From Chondrosia reniformis (taxonomy: Eukaryota > Porifera > Demospongiae > Chondrillida > Chondrillidae): 64,000 bases of DNA. Below are positions 1 through 10,814 of the stretch, piece by piece. The first letter of the stretch is position 1; the number at the start of each line of letters is the position of its first letter. The stretch covers positions 9,610,001 through 9,674,000 of the forward strand of contig OX359190.1 in NCBI GenBank assembly GCA_947172415.1, written 5' to 3'. Under the pieces are notes generated by a model. That model saw only the letters and a list, made by a program, of their open reading frames with translations. It did not search any database and was not told the DNA's origin. The position numbers and the translations under genes are program-made.

Positions 1-900
1 TAAATTAAGGTGTGCATCAGATGATGCGAAAAGAAGTAACAGTACAGCATGATGACTGAATGGATGGATCACCTCTAAAGAACATTTTCTGTTAATACTG
101 CATGGACTCATAAACTCCTAAATATTTTGGGTATTTGTACCATAGAACTAGTAAACCATTCAGTATTATATTTTTTGTGATTACTTCATTGTAATTGTTA
201 TTATATTTTTATTATTATTATACCATAATACCATAAGTTTGCTAGTAGCTATATCAACTAAAACGTGTATAGTGCTGCAAATCAAGCTATTAAGGGGAAG
301 TCCCTTCATGTGACCCCATGTTTGCTCGTTATATGTGCTTCAGTGTTCAAACGCTCGATATGTTTGGCCACTAAAGATGTTCACGTAAGCCTATACTCTG
401 TGATTTCCTTTATTGGATTATTCATGCTTCTTGTTTTGGAGGTCATTAAAGTCATATATTAAAAACGAAAGGCACCCATCTCATTGTTTCAAATGCTAAA
501 GTCTAGCATATGAAAAATTGAAAAATATCTTTTAAATATATAATTCCTTTTGATTTGCATAACTAAACCAAATCCTCTTAAATTTTCTCTTTGTTTTATA
601 TGGGAATAGTTGATGTGAAACACATTATTGGTAAGTTTTCATAACTCACCATGCAATCAATATATGTTATGAAGACCTCTACTTATATAATTAATTTTTG
701 CTGCACACTGTAACTTATATTATCAAATGAATTATATGTAATAATAATTGCACACAAAACACTAAGACTACCAAACCTACGTATACGTATATTTGATTCG
801 TGTCCTAGACTACCTGATTTATATAGTTCACACACACACACACTAAATTATGTTCTATATGTTAATTGCACACTGAAAGCAGAAAAGTAATCCAAATCCA
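1..900. other. A+T-rich non-coding stretch
   Basis: No supported gene. A 65-codon open frame at 265-462 has no splice or homology support. A short CA tract lies near 830-844. From about 600 the sequence belongs to the duplicated flank of the first cationic-peptide gene. Confidence 0.5.
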
Positions 901-914
901 CAACATCCACATCT

Positions 915-1338
915 TTATTTCTTCCCTACTGCAAATCTGAGAGCATGTTTAGCTACAGTTGGACCGTACTTTTTAACAGCGCCCCATGCTTTTCTTCCCC
1001 ACCCTTGTATCTTAGCCTTTCCAAATCCTTGAGTCCTTGCTACATGCTGGAGGTAACTCTCCAAGATATAGTCTTCAATGCCACCTTCATCATCATCATC
1101 TTGAGCTTCACCTTCATCCCCACCCTCACCTTGAGATTCAACAAGTTGAGACATCAGCTCATTGAATAGGGCTTCTTCTTCAGCTCTGGAAAACTCAGGT
1201 TCTTCAGCTATATATATTATATTGTTGATATTGGTAAAATGTAATTTAATATACATTTCTATCCTTACCAGTAACTGCACGAGCAGAGGTGGTATAGACA
1301 ACTGCAGTTAGGAGGAGGAGAATGGAGACCACTTTCAT
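915..1338 (-). CDS. Small secreted cationic-peptide precursor 1 (antimicrobial-peptide-like)
   Basis: Two exons, 1269..1338 and 915..1207, joined across a 61-bp GT-AG intron, encode 120 residues. Residues 1-21 (MKVVSILLLLTAVV...) are a signal peptide. Residues 24-70 are strongly acidic, with an EEPEFSRAEEEALFNEL stretch and a DDDD run. Residues 84-120 are cationic and could form an amphipathic helix (AKIQGWGRKAWGAVKK, then VAKHALRFAV) ending in Gly-Lys-Lys, the classical C-terminal amidation layout. This signal/acidic-pro/cationic-mature order is that of secreted antimicrobial peptides such as styelins, clavanins and piscidins; I see no clear sequence match, so function is inferred. A possible cut is after Arg81 in HVAR. 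The start is the only ATG that gives a signal peptide and lies 80 bases after a TATA box. A paralogue lies at 4072-4549. A cationic neuropeptide is an alternative. Confidence 0.72.
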
Positions 1339-1417
1339 CTTCGTACAGTTTTCAGTTTCTTGTTGAGTATAAGATTTCTTTCGGGATATGAGGTGAATTA
1401 CTTCTTTGTGTCTGCCC

Positions 1418-1424
1418 TTTTATA
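1418..1424 (-). promoter_or_regulatory. TATA box of cationic-peptide gene 1
   Basis: TATAAAA on the minus strand, 80 bases upstream of the ATG at 1338. The paralogue has the same motif at nearly the same distance (81 bases). Confidence 0.6.
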
Positions 1425-1884
1425 GACAGAGCTTGTAACTTTCCTATATACAACTTCCAACTCAAATTATATGTAATTTCTGGGAAGTATAGACTTATGT
1501 AATTAAAAATCTGCATAATTTAAAACGCCCGAGTCAGTTGCACACAACAGACCCAGAAATAGGACCTATACATCTATTTCATCGCATCAATACATTCTAT
1601 ACACTTTGGTCAAGGAAACATTTCCCAATATTATTTAACTCTATGTCTGAAACTTGTGTGTTATAATAGAGTGCACTTCTAAATAATGGGTTTTAATTGA
1701 ACTACAGTAGTACATATATAACTGTAATCAGAGAGTAGCTATATACGGGAGTACTCTCTAAGTAGGAATGGCCAAAAAACATCTAATGTACGTACGTATG
1801 ATCAAGCAACACTTCATAAATCACCAACGAAGGATTCAAAAGGCAGATAACCAGGAATAGACCCATTTCTGAAATTAATTTTTT

Positions 1885-2085
1885 TCATCTTCTTCTTCAG
1901 CTTGGTGTGCCTAAACACAGAAGTGTATGATTAATTTATACTTAAATTTCAGTATACATGCAACTTCTGTATGATTAGCCTTATCATATAATCACTGTCT
2001 TGTTTCTGAATCAATACTATTTGCAGATGTACTAGACACTGCATAACATCATTTTTGTAAATGTTTTTTATTTACTTGTTATATA
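1885..2085. mobile_element. Half copy of a palindromic MITE
   Basis: Matches the right arm of the full palindrome at 25755-26134, from the ...acacagaagtgtatg segment to the terminal ...tttttatttacttgtta. The left arm is missing. Confidence 0.6.
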
Positions 2086-2565
2086 TATATAAATTGCTAA
2101 AGTCTAGCTATTATGAAAATTCACAAGGTCAGAGGAATGCATTGGTTCCAAAATAACTTCCTCTTTATCATATACGTACTTTTCAGGTCATTTCTCTATG
2201 ATTTTTCAGCAATTCAAATCCAGCATCTCAATATTCATATGCATAGCCTTGTATGTTTCCAATGTTCAAGAGATATAGTTGAATGTATATTTAGCCATGA
2301 TTTTGTACTTCTATATATATATATATATATATTAAATAAAAAATCCCTTAATTTGAAACGAGTTTTATACCCTAAACTTTATGATGATATGCCCATTTTG
2401 TTTTTAGGTTCTTTCTTGGAACCATATGAATTATTTAATTATATTATATTATATTAGATTACCTTAGTATATTGTAACTTGCACTGTATATATATACCTA
2501 TACTGTATAATTAATTATGTTTTGAATGTTATCAATTAAAATACGTATACATATAGTTAGTCCTG

Positions 2566-3150
2566 TCCCCTTGCCACACCCCTCAAGCAAGTCTGATGTC
2601 CCCTTGCCACACCCCTCAAGCAAGTATGATGTCCCCTTGCCACACCCCTCAAGCAAGTCTGATGTCCCCTTGCCACACCCCTCAAGCAAGTCTGATGTCC
2701 CCTTGCCACACCCCTCAAGCAAGTATGATGTCCCCTTGCCACACCCCTCAAGCAAGTCTGATGTCCCCTTGCCACACCCCTCGAGCAAGTCTGATGTCCC
2801 CTTGCCACACCCCTTGAGCAAGTCTGATGGCCCCTTGCCACACCCCTCAAGCAAGTCTGATGTCCCCTTGCCACACCCCTCGAGCAAGTCTGATGTCCCC
2901 TTGCCACACCCCTCAAGCAAGTCTGATGGCCCCTTGCCACACCCCTCAAGCAAGTCTGATGGCCCCTTGCCACACCCCTCAAGCAAGTCTGATGGCCCCT
3001 TGCCACACCCCTCAAGCAAGTCTGATGGCCCCTTGCCACACCCCTCAAGCAAGTCTGATGTCCCCTTGCCACACCCCTCAAGCAAGTCTGATGGCCCCTT
3101 GCCACACCCCTCAAGCAAGTCTGATGTCCCCTTGCCACACCCCTCAAGTG
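2566..3150. repeat. 33-bp minisatellite, about 17-18 units
   Basis: Tandem array with unit core gtccccttgccacacccctc plus aagcaagtctgat (33 bases). Variants are T/G in gat(g)t/gcccc and tca/tcg/ttg near the middle. Because 33 is a multiple of three and the unit has no stop, several frames on both strands stay open through the array (for example repeats of DVPLPHPSSKS or LLEGCGKGTSD). Flanks give no splice or start support, so I read it as a minisatellite, not a gene. It sits between the two cationic-peptide paralogues. Confidence 0.85.
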
Positions 3151-3304
3151 GGTCTAGATCTCAAATATGTCTGATGTATCATGGCTATATATATTTATTG
3201 AGTTGATTTTAACTGCATGACTATTATATAGCTACGTAAATATATATATTAATTTTAATTTTAAATTAATCTAAAATGGCCGTTGCTGTTGCAGCATATT
3301 TATA

Positions 3305-3535
3305 AAGTAAATAAAAAAACATTTACAAAAATGATGTTAGAAGTAGGAATGGCAGTGTTCACTAATACATCTGCAAAAGTATCGAAACAAGACACTGATT
3401 ATGTGATAAGGCTAATCATACAGAAGTTGCATGTCTACTGAAATTTAAGTAACTTAACCATATACTTCTGTGTTTGGGTGTACTAATCTTAAGTAGGAAT
3501 GGTGCGCCAAAACACAGAAGTGCATATTATGAAAG
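3305..3535. mobile_element. Truncated palindromic MITE copy
   Basis: Left arm and centre of the family seen in full at 25755-26134 (aagtaaataaaaaa, then gatgttagaagtaggaatgg, then acacttctgtgtttggg). The right arm ends soon after the centre. Confidence 0.65.
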
Positions 3536-3559
3536 TGTATTAGCTTTATAGATATGATA

Positions 3560-3775
3560 ATTAATAAGATATGCATCCATTTGCAGACTTCAGCTATTTT
3601 CAATGTTTGAATGTAATAATTTATTGTAACAAGTTTAATTCTCTTTTTTTTTCTATATAACGTTAGAGTTGCATTGGTCAATGATACAGCTATCATCATG
3701 GTTACCTACACGAAATACTATTGCCAAATATCCAGTTTACAGTAGCCAAGTAGTCATGGCAACACAACAATCGGC
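3560..3775. repeat. Dispersed repeat, inverted copy at 47060-47280
   Basis: The segment from atgcatccatttgca through atggttacctacacgaa to the region near 3770 matches the reverse complement of 47060-47280 with scattered changes. No coding potential is supported. Confidence 0.6.
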
Positions 3776-4071
3776 AACACATTATTGGTGAGTTTTCATA
3801 ACTCACCATGCAATCAATATATGTTATGAATGCCTTCACTTATATTATTAATTTTTGCTGCACACTGTAACTTATATTATCAAATGAATTATATGTGATA
3901 ATAATTGCACACAAAACACTAAGACTATCAAACCTACGTAATTATATTTGATTCGTATCCTAGACTACCTGATTAATATAGTTCACACACACACACACAC
4001 TAAATTATGTTCTTTATGTTAATTGCACACTGAAAGCAGAAAAGTAATCCAAATCCACAACATCCACATCT

Positions 4072-4549
4072 TTATTTCTTCCCTATTGCACCAAGTGCTG
4101 CTTTGCCGATAGCATGGGTGATTGGACTGCTAGCAACCTTTTTAACAGCGTGAAATGCTTTACGGAACCACGATTGTATCTTAGCCCTGCCTAATCCTTG
4201 AGTCCTTGCTACATGCTGGAGGTAACGCTGCAAGATATAGTCTTCAATGCCACCTTCATCATCATCATCTTGAGCTACACCTTCACCTTCATCCTCACCC
4301 TCATCCTCACCTTGAGATTCAGCAAGTTGAGACATCAGCTCATTGAATAGGGCTACTTCTTCAGCTCTGGAATAGTCAGGTTCTTCAGCTATATATACAT
4401 ATATACGTATATATATTGTTGATATTGGTATATACACATATATATATATATAGATCATGATAATACATCCTATCCTTACCAGTAACTGCACGAGCAGAGG
4501 TGGTGTAGACAACTGCAGTCAGGAGGAGAAGAATGGAGACCACTTTCAT
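4072..4549 (-). CDS. Small secreted cationic-peptide precursor 2 (antimicrobial-peptide-like)
   Basis: Two exons, 4480..4549 and 4072..4388, with a 91-bp intron at the same codon and phase as in the gene at 915-1338, encode 128 residues. The first 23 residues are identical to the paralogue. The acidic region is longer (EDEGEDEGEG plus DDDD). The C-terminal part from about residue 88 is cationic (RAKIQSWFRKAFHAVKK) and ends AALGAIGKK, again an amidation-type Gly-Lys-Lys. Signal and pro-regions are conserved while the C-terminal segment has diverged (YGPTVAKHALRF against VASSPITHAIGKAALG), the pattern usual in defence-peptide families. Secretion is well supported by sequence; antimicrobial action is inference. 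Confidence 0.72.
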
Positions 4550-4629
4550 CTTTGTACAGTTTTCAGTTTCTTGTTGAGTATAAGGTTTCTTCAGGGATAT
4601 GAGGTGAATTGACTGTTCTCTGTCCACCC

Positions 4630-4636
4630 TTTTATA
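4630..4636 (-). promoter_or_regulatory. TATA box of cationic-peptide gene 2
   Basis: TATAAAA on the minus strand, 81 bases upstream of the ATG at 4549, in a flank that is clearly similar to that of the paralogue at 1338-1610. Confidence 0.6.
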
Positions 4637-4949
4637 GCCAGAGCTTGTAACTCTTCTGTTACTGTGTATGTGGACATAATGTAAAAGTTGCACCTACATA
4701 CATTTAACAAGTTCTTATGTGTCAAATGTACATCAGTTCCTGGACCATTAAATTTTGACAACAGCAAATGCCTATATACATACTATAGTACAGAATTCCT
4801 ATTAGAAGTGTGTATATATAATATATATTATGTGTATTGTGTAAGTGCACGCAACAGACTCAGAAATAGAACCTATACATCTATTTCATTACATCAATAC
4901 ATTCTATACACTTTATAGTCTATTGCAAGGAAACATTTCCCATTATATA

Positions 4950-5840
4950 CAACACTATAAATGACATGAAGTGCACATGCATTTGATGAACCAATACAAT
5001 ATATACAGCTATTTTACAGTAATTCCGCAATAAAATACCACAGTTTCTCCTCTTCTTGGCTGAATAGCTCATGTATTATTGATGCCAATCAAACCACAAA
5101 GTTTAAGAAGAATATGTTTGACCTCCTGTAGACTTTATTAAATTAAGGGCAGCTTTATACATATGTATTCTCTCTTTAATTGAAAAGTCTAGGAAATACC
5201 ATATTGATGATCTAACTCATGCATGCATGATCGAATTAATAGATTCCAAAAAATTATACATATATATATATACTACATACATCTTTCATCATACTTTTCA
5301 GGCCATTGTTATACTATTATAGTATATATGATCGATGTTTAACAAGTTTAATTTCTCATGTAGATCTTTTATATACATCATCGTATGCATAGGTGTGATG
5401 ATCTCAATGTCTTAATGTATATATAATTTGCTGATCATGATATATGAATATGGTGCCTATGGAAATTACATCCTTCATTAGTGATCCTGGTAATCAATTT
5501 GTCTTCTTTTTTGATCTTTTGTGAGTCCTTGGCTCTCTGTGCTAAATCTAGGGCTCCATGCATATTATACTATGCTCTGCACTATATAATAAGAGACAAG
5601 TATCTAAATGTCAACTTTGCTCACATGAAAAAAACATTCTATTTCTTCATTTTGTAGCTGGCATTTGTAGTGTGAATTAACTTGCCAATAAGTTGTATAC
5701 ATTGGTAGGTATTGGATACTGTAGCATGTGCAATTATAACTCACGTGCACGTAACCATGCAAACTGTTGTGCTTATACTGACATTACTATATGTTGTTCT
5801 ATTAGTTAAGTCATTATTAAGAACAATATAATATATAATG
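4950..5840. other. Intergenic A+T-rich stretch
   Basis: No gene seen. Part of the dispersed repeat described at 22395-22630 is recognisable near 5480-5560 (gatcttttgtgagtccttgg). Confidence 0.5.
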
Positions 5841-6892
5841 TTCAAGAAAAACGAATCTCTGAATATTCATCTATCCTGTCTATACTAAAATATGTCTGTG
5901 ACAAAAAGTGCCTCCCTTTTGATCTTTGTGATGTTCTCTTTGATCGCTTTGCAAATGGAATGAACCTTTTCAAAGTGTTCCAAAAAATTCCCAAAAGACT
6001 GAACCAGTCAATTTTAGCAATGGTCACCAAGCAATGACCCTGTGTAAAAGGTCAGGTGATCATCACATGGAATATTAACAAGTAACAAATTGTACCTTTT
6101 GCCATTCAGGATTCAATTCTTGAAAGTATTTTATATGAGGATTTTGGAGCAGATCTTCATTAATTGGAGCTACATTCATCTTCAGCTTTGTTGCCTCTAT
6201 TGCGATAACATGGGTTTTCGTACAATAACGTTCAGTAGCAGTTTCAAATGAATGACCAAACTCATCCATTATACTACAAAGAAGAACCCGGTATATAGAG
6301 TAACATTGAGGCTAATGGTATGAGCGAGGCAAGGATATAGTTCTACAGGCATGAAGTAGCAAAAACTAATGTGTACTAAATTTAAAAAGAACTCTTATCT
6401 TTAAATAAAGTTGTTTTATTGGGAAATTTTCAAAACCCTTATAAGAGTGTCTGGTAAAGTTAATCTAATGCCTTTCCACATTACAGCATTCACAATAACA
6501 TAATGTATGTTGTATATATACACTTCTAGTGTGTAAAGAGTACGTAAGAAATCTCTTATGTATGATTCTTGAGTGTGTACATACATATATTTGTGATTTA
6601 CCTTTTTCAAATGAAGGTATTTCAGGACAATCATATCTTGGCCAGAAAGACTTGAAATTCCTCACACCCAACTAAATACAGTAAATAAAGCAAAACACAT
6701 TAATGTTATTATTATTACTAATATTAATGTCCCCTATTTCTTTCCCTATAGCTATGGTCATAGTCATTTATGATAAGCACTAACTAACTGCATAAGCATT
6801 TTAAGATGACTTTAACTATTGAACTTCTAGAAATGCCACCAACTGTGTCTCTAGGCACCCAATAGTCAAACGATGACCCATTCAAAACTATA

Positions 6893-7248
6893 CAGTACTT
6901 TTTGGGTCGGTTGTCCAGACTGGTTGTAATCGGTCACACAGGATCAAATCTCAGGTTTTATATGGCTTGAAACTTTGAAACTTCTTGAACAGCCAGGTTT
7001 CAAAGGGTGCTCAAGTATGCACTAATAGATTAATTTCATGGGCTTTAAATTTTAACAGCCCCCTTTCCAAATAGTTTTACATATCTTGCCCTCTGAAACC
7101 TGAGATTTGATCCTGTGTAATCGGTTAGCACTTGCGACTACCATTTGAACAAACTTTCCTACTAGAATGATGTCACCATGCAATGATAACCTTTTTACCG
7201 ATTACCGATTGCAACATCTGATCTGGACAATCGACCCAAAAAGTACTG
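6893..7248. mobile_element. Tc1/mariner-type MITE with a nested insertion
   Basis: Terminal inverted repeats CAGTACTTTTTGGGTCG...CGACCCAAAAAGTACTG are flanked by TA on both sides. The uninterrupted relative is at 19945-20121. A second element (6935-7117) is inserted in the left part. Confidence 0.75.
6935..7117. mobile_element. Nested 183-bp MITE with 8-bp target duplication
   Basis: It begins CACACAGGATCAAATCTCAG and ends with the inverted complement AAACCTGAGATTTGATCC plus TGTG. TAATCGGT stands on both sides (6927-6934 and 7118-7125). The sister element at 19945 has a single related site, so these are target duplications. Eight bases suits the hAT class (inference). Confidence 0.7.
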
Positions 7249-8480
7249 TATCTAAAAATTCTGACGAAATATCTGTATATTTCTGCTGTGACCATTAAAC
7301 TGTAGCTTGACCTCACATTTGTACACACAATTAATCAAGGCTAAACTATACATTTAACAGACCATATACAGTACACGCTATATTGTTTATACGCATGTAC
7401 ACAAGTTATATATTTCAGCAGAATCTATTAGTTGACTTCATTGTATATAAATATATTGATGAAGACCACAATATGTGGTTGAATTTTAGTTGTGATTTAT
7501 TCAGTTGGAGTTTAAAGAATGGCTACCTATTGCATGTAACTATTATTCACTTACTAAGTAGCTCTTATAACTAAACACCTTTCCAATGACATAAACTGGT
7601 CTTGTTGGATGTCGGATAAACTGTTCAAGGTAGTAATACAACAATACTGAATAATAAAGGGAGCTGCCTCGAAAGAATGATTTGAAGAGGGCAAAGCCCA
7701 TCTATAAAAATAACAAAAAGGAGTACTATTCATAAACTGGGCCATGTAGGAGATTGCAAAATGTAAGAAAGTAACCAAAGTAATTCATTTATTTTGTCCA
7801 CCTGTTGTAAATTTTAAATTTTATGTTAATACTGTATTTTAATTTCGGGGTTTAGTATTCTCATCCGACTAATTTATTGTATCACTATTATTATTCCATG
7901 ATATTATAGCACTTTTACAGACTGTAATACACTTGTTGAATACACTGTTTAAAGTGTAAGTCTGTCTGTTGAATTCCAATCCAATGTTAAGCAGTTATAC
8001 CAATAAACTGATAGGTGTATGCAAGTCATGTGATCTCTCCAAATATGGGTTGCTTAACATTCATACTTAGTCACAAAGACATCAATCATAATTTACAGTT
8101 TAAATCCTTCATGGTTTAAATGAACTTTTACAAGAAAATAAGAAAATTCAAACTCATGGTTCAGAGTACATAGTGTCATTTCCATGGTAACCACATACTT
8201 AAGGAAGAAATCAGAGTGGACAACTTACCTTTATGACTGCATAAGTAGGTTCTTCAGTAAAGCCCATAAAGAACAGACCACAAAGTGTACCATCAATGCG
8301 ATCACGAAAGAGAAAAATGCGATCATAGGAATAAATAATCTTTCGAAATTGCTCAAGACTGGAAAATGGAAGAGAAATTAAAGGGGAAAAAGTGAAGTTT
8401 GTCTTTATGTCAAATGGTACTCACGTTACTGTGGATTCCATCATGTCCTTAGTAAACTTGTACATTTCTTCAAGGCAAGC

Positions 8481-8541
8481 CTAGTTAGTAATAGAAACAG
8501 TGTAAGTCATGTGACTATCACAAGAGAGTCACATGACTTAC
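8481..8541 (-). promoter_or_regulatory. 61-bp intron with its 5' splice site inside a hairpin (copy A)
   Basis: On the minus strand the intron starts GTAAGTCATGTGACT and, after a 10-base loop, continues AGTCACATGACTTAC: 15-bp complementary arms that include the donor. A TACTAAC branch-point-like site precedes the AG. In copy B (12723-12783) the second arm has one change (GACTTAC to GATTTAC), which leaves a G-U pair. Confidence 0.65.
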
Positions 8542-9554
8542 CTCAGTAAGTTGATCTGAAGTACATGCAAATAGAAGTAGTCTATCTTTAGGGTTTATGC
8601 TATGATAATTACTATATAAATACAAAGAGAAGTAAGACCCCTTTAGGCTACGTTACAAACATCAGGAATGTGCAACCACAAGCAACCAAAAGACATAATG
8701 CTTCACATTAGTGGATGATGTGAGGATTCAGTAAGCATCTATCTGTGTACAACTTCCTGTACACACTAATTCAAGCTTCCTGTACATACTAATTCAAGCT
8801 TCCTGTACAGACTAATTTAAGCATTCCTCTGTCGCAAGAGAGTATCCAGGAAGGGTAGACATTTCCTCTTCCAATTCCATTGAATGCTAGTTCTATGCTA
8901 GTTGAATATATGTTTAAGTGTTCCAGGAATGTAACTTATAAAAAATTAAACAATTTCGATGAAAAATTAAGTTGAATATTCGTTATGTTACAAAGAGACT
9001 AGGTATAAACACAAATCACAGGTCATATCGTCCAGTGACAAATCATCCCTTCTTCTGCCAATGTCCTTAATCTTGAGGTGCACTGCCTTGACCCACATCA
9101 ATTCATTATCTTATTTAAGCGGGGAAATCCCATTAGCCAATATGGCAGAGGTACACAATAAGTATGCAATACATAAGAGAATAAGGCGGGGATGATGGAC
9201 AACTAGTGATTGTTAAAAAGTGTACTTGGCTAAAATGAGAGACCTTTATTAGTAAAGTATACTCCTAGAATTAGACCCTGTACATTGCATTACAAACTTA
9301 CCTGCTAGCAAATGCAGCTACGTTGCGAATGACGAATAAGTCCTTGATAGACTGGTGAGAGGGAATATAATTCATAGTCATAAAGCGCAAGTGAAAGCGA
9401 ATATAGTAACTGATACAGCGAACAATAATAAAGGACTTACCGACTGGATTCTCCTTGAGACATAGTACACAGCAGCTATTACAGAGAGAAATATTACAGC
9501 ATTAATTGTCCCAGTAACCCAAGCAAGGAACAGATCAAGCAAAGCCATCGCCAT

Positions 9555-10257
9555 TTTTAACAATGTGTATTGTTCATCTTTGTCAAGTGCCAACCAAGGT
9601 GTCAATTCGGATACATTTAATCATTAATATTCTCAGCTTGTTATATGACGTTTCCAATTAATCTAATCAACGGTGTCGCAACATCCTAGATTCCAAAATT
9701 AAATGGTATTACAGGCGCATGGGAGATGATCTCAACATCTCTTACTATCTGAAGCAATGACATTTCCCACTTCTCTAGAGAAAGCCATGTTACTGACTTA
9801 GATTAAGATGAACATCAATGGTTTACCTTGCTGAATTGAATGGTCTTCAAATTGATGCATGTGGATATCTCTCATCATACACTTTGTATATTATTATTAT
9901 GTGCAAACTCCACACTAGGGCTACTTGCATGTCCCATACTGCACTGTACAAGAAATGAAAAATTTTAAAAGAAAAAAATTCAAAAATTCTGTTTCATCAT
10001 TTTACACAATATACCTACATACATGTCACGTTCATTTTTATAGCTGGAATCTTGTCCCATATATTCCAAAATGAAATGGTGGTCAGAAATGGTATTATTA
10101 GTCTGACGAGCCAGACCTTTAATCGCTTGCATCCCAAAACCTCTCTACAGCTGTCTGTAGCACTTCTGCTCCATATAGCAACAATATAATATATATATAC
10201 AGTACAAGTTACAATATACTAAGGTAATCTAATATAAATAAATAAATAAATAAATAA

Positions 10258-10297
<40 letters not shown>

Positions 10298-10814
10298 ATG
10301 TAACCTGCACATGCCATTCTATCAAATGGGTAGATAAGAAGCTATACTAAGTTGGTGTCGGCATTCACACACATCTATTCAGCATGTTCAATGAGTGTGC
10401 TTTATTAAATGGCCACCATTTTAATTTTTGGCAGCAAGATGCATATAACTTGAAGATGGAGGATTTTCAATGGTTCATTTATACTATACATATGTAATTA
10501 TATTCTCAGTGTAACAAAATACAGAGAGATTGAATAATATTTGAGAATTAAAACAAAAATTTGAGATAAAGAATGTTCAAGAAAAATGGATGTCTGAATA
10601 TTCATCTATCCTGTCTATCCCTAGATCAATAGAGGATGTACGTGATACGTTGGAGCGTCTTTTTGTAACTACAGTTTGATTCTTTTCACATTCCTCTGAC
10701 ACTTCCAGAACATTGAAGCCGTCAAACTGATAGTATGCAGCTCTAAATGTATAAAGTCACATGACCATCATGTGATATTTAATTACTCAATCACTTTGTA
10801 CTTGAGGTGAGATC
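9555..10814. other. Spacer between the two nine-exon paralogues
   Basis: No gene supported. It holds a block near 9722-9835 (gatgatctcaacatctctta...) repeated at 14625-14720 upstream of copy B, a TAAA run followed by a TA tract at 10227-10292, and near 10570-10620 a segment matching the end of copy A (5840-5880). Confidence 0.5.
10263..10292. repeat. (TA)n microsatellite
   Basis: An uninterrupted run of TA dinucleotides, preceded by four to five AAAT units. Confidence 0.85.

Larger units (their letters stand above)
600..1640. repeat. Segmental duplication unit 1 (with 3770-4945)
   Basis: Non-coding flanks on both sides of the two cationic-peptide genes match: the stretch beginning cacattattggtaagttttc (about 620) recurs at 3778, the CA tract before the 3' end recurs, and the block with acctatacatctatttcat (about 1563) recurs near 4871. 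The duplication therefore includes promoter, gene and 3' flank. Confidence 0.75.
3770..4945. repeat. Segmental duplication unit 2 (with 600-1640)
   Basis: Second copy of the unit described at 600-1640, about 3.16 kb away in direct orientation. The introns differ in length (61 and 91 bp) through expansion of a TA-rich tract. Confidence 0.75.
5842..9554 (-). pseudogene. Nine-exon gene, copy A, frame broken at exon 7 (family not recognised)
   Basis: Exons: 9441..9554, 9302..9351, 8542..8581, 8425..8480, 8229..8358, 7555..7701, 6602..6671, 6096..6273, 5842..6039. It is the tandem paralogue of the gene at 10815-13669, with the same splice positions. An N-terminal hydrophobic helix (INAVIFLSVIAAVYYV) suggests membrane anchoring. 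Exon 7 ends TTTGAAAAAG before GTAAAT, where copy B has TTTGAAAAGAG. The missing base shifts the phase, so exon 8 is entered as G-TAT-AA and stops at once. Exons 8 and 9 remain similar to copy B, so loss is recent, or this is a sequence error. The last exon differs from copy B beyond its middle and ends in a different C-terminus. Confidence 0.55.

Noticed and set aside
265-462. 65-codon plus-strand open frame with a hydrophobic C-terminus
   Set aside because: No splice sites, homology or paralogue in the second duplication unit; likely chance in A+T-rich DNA.
2113-2457. 114-codon plus-strand open frame
   Set aside because: Low-complexity sequence with a TA tract coding for YIYIYI; no support.
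2498-3206. Long open frames on both strands (about 200 codons)
   Set aside because: Produced by a 33-bp stop-free tandem repeat; no start, splice or flank support.
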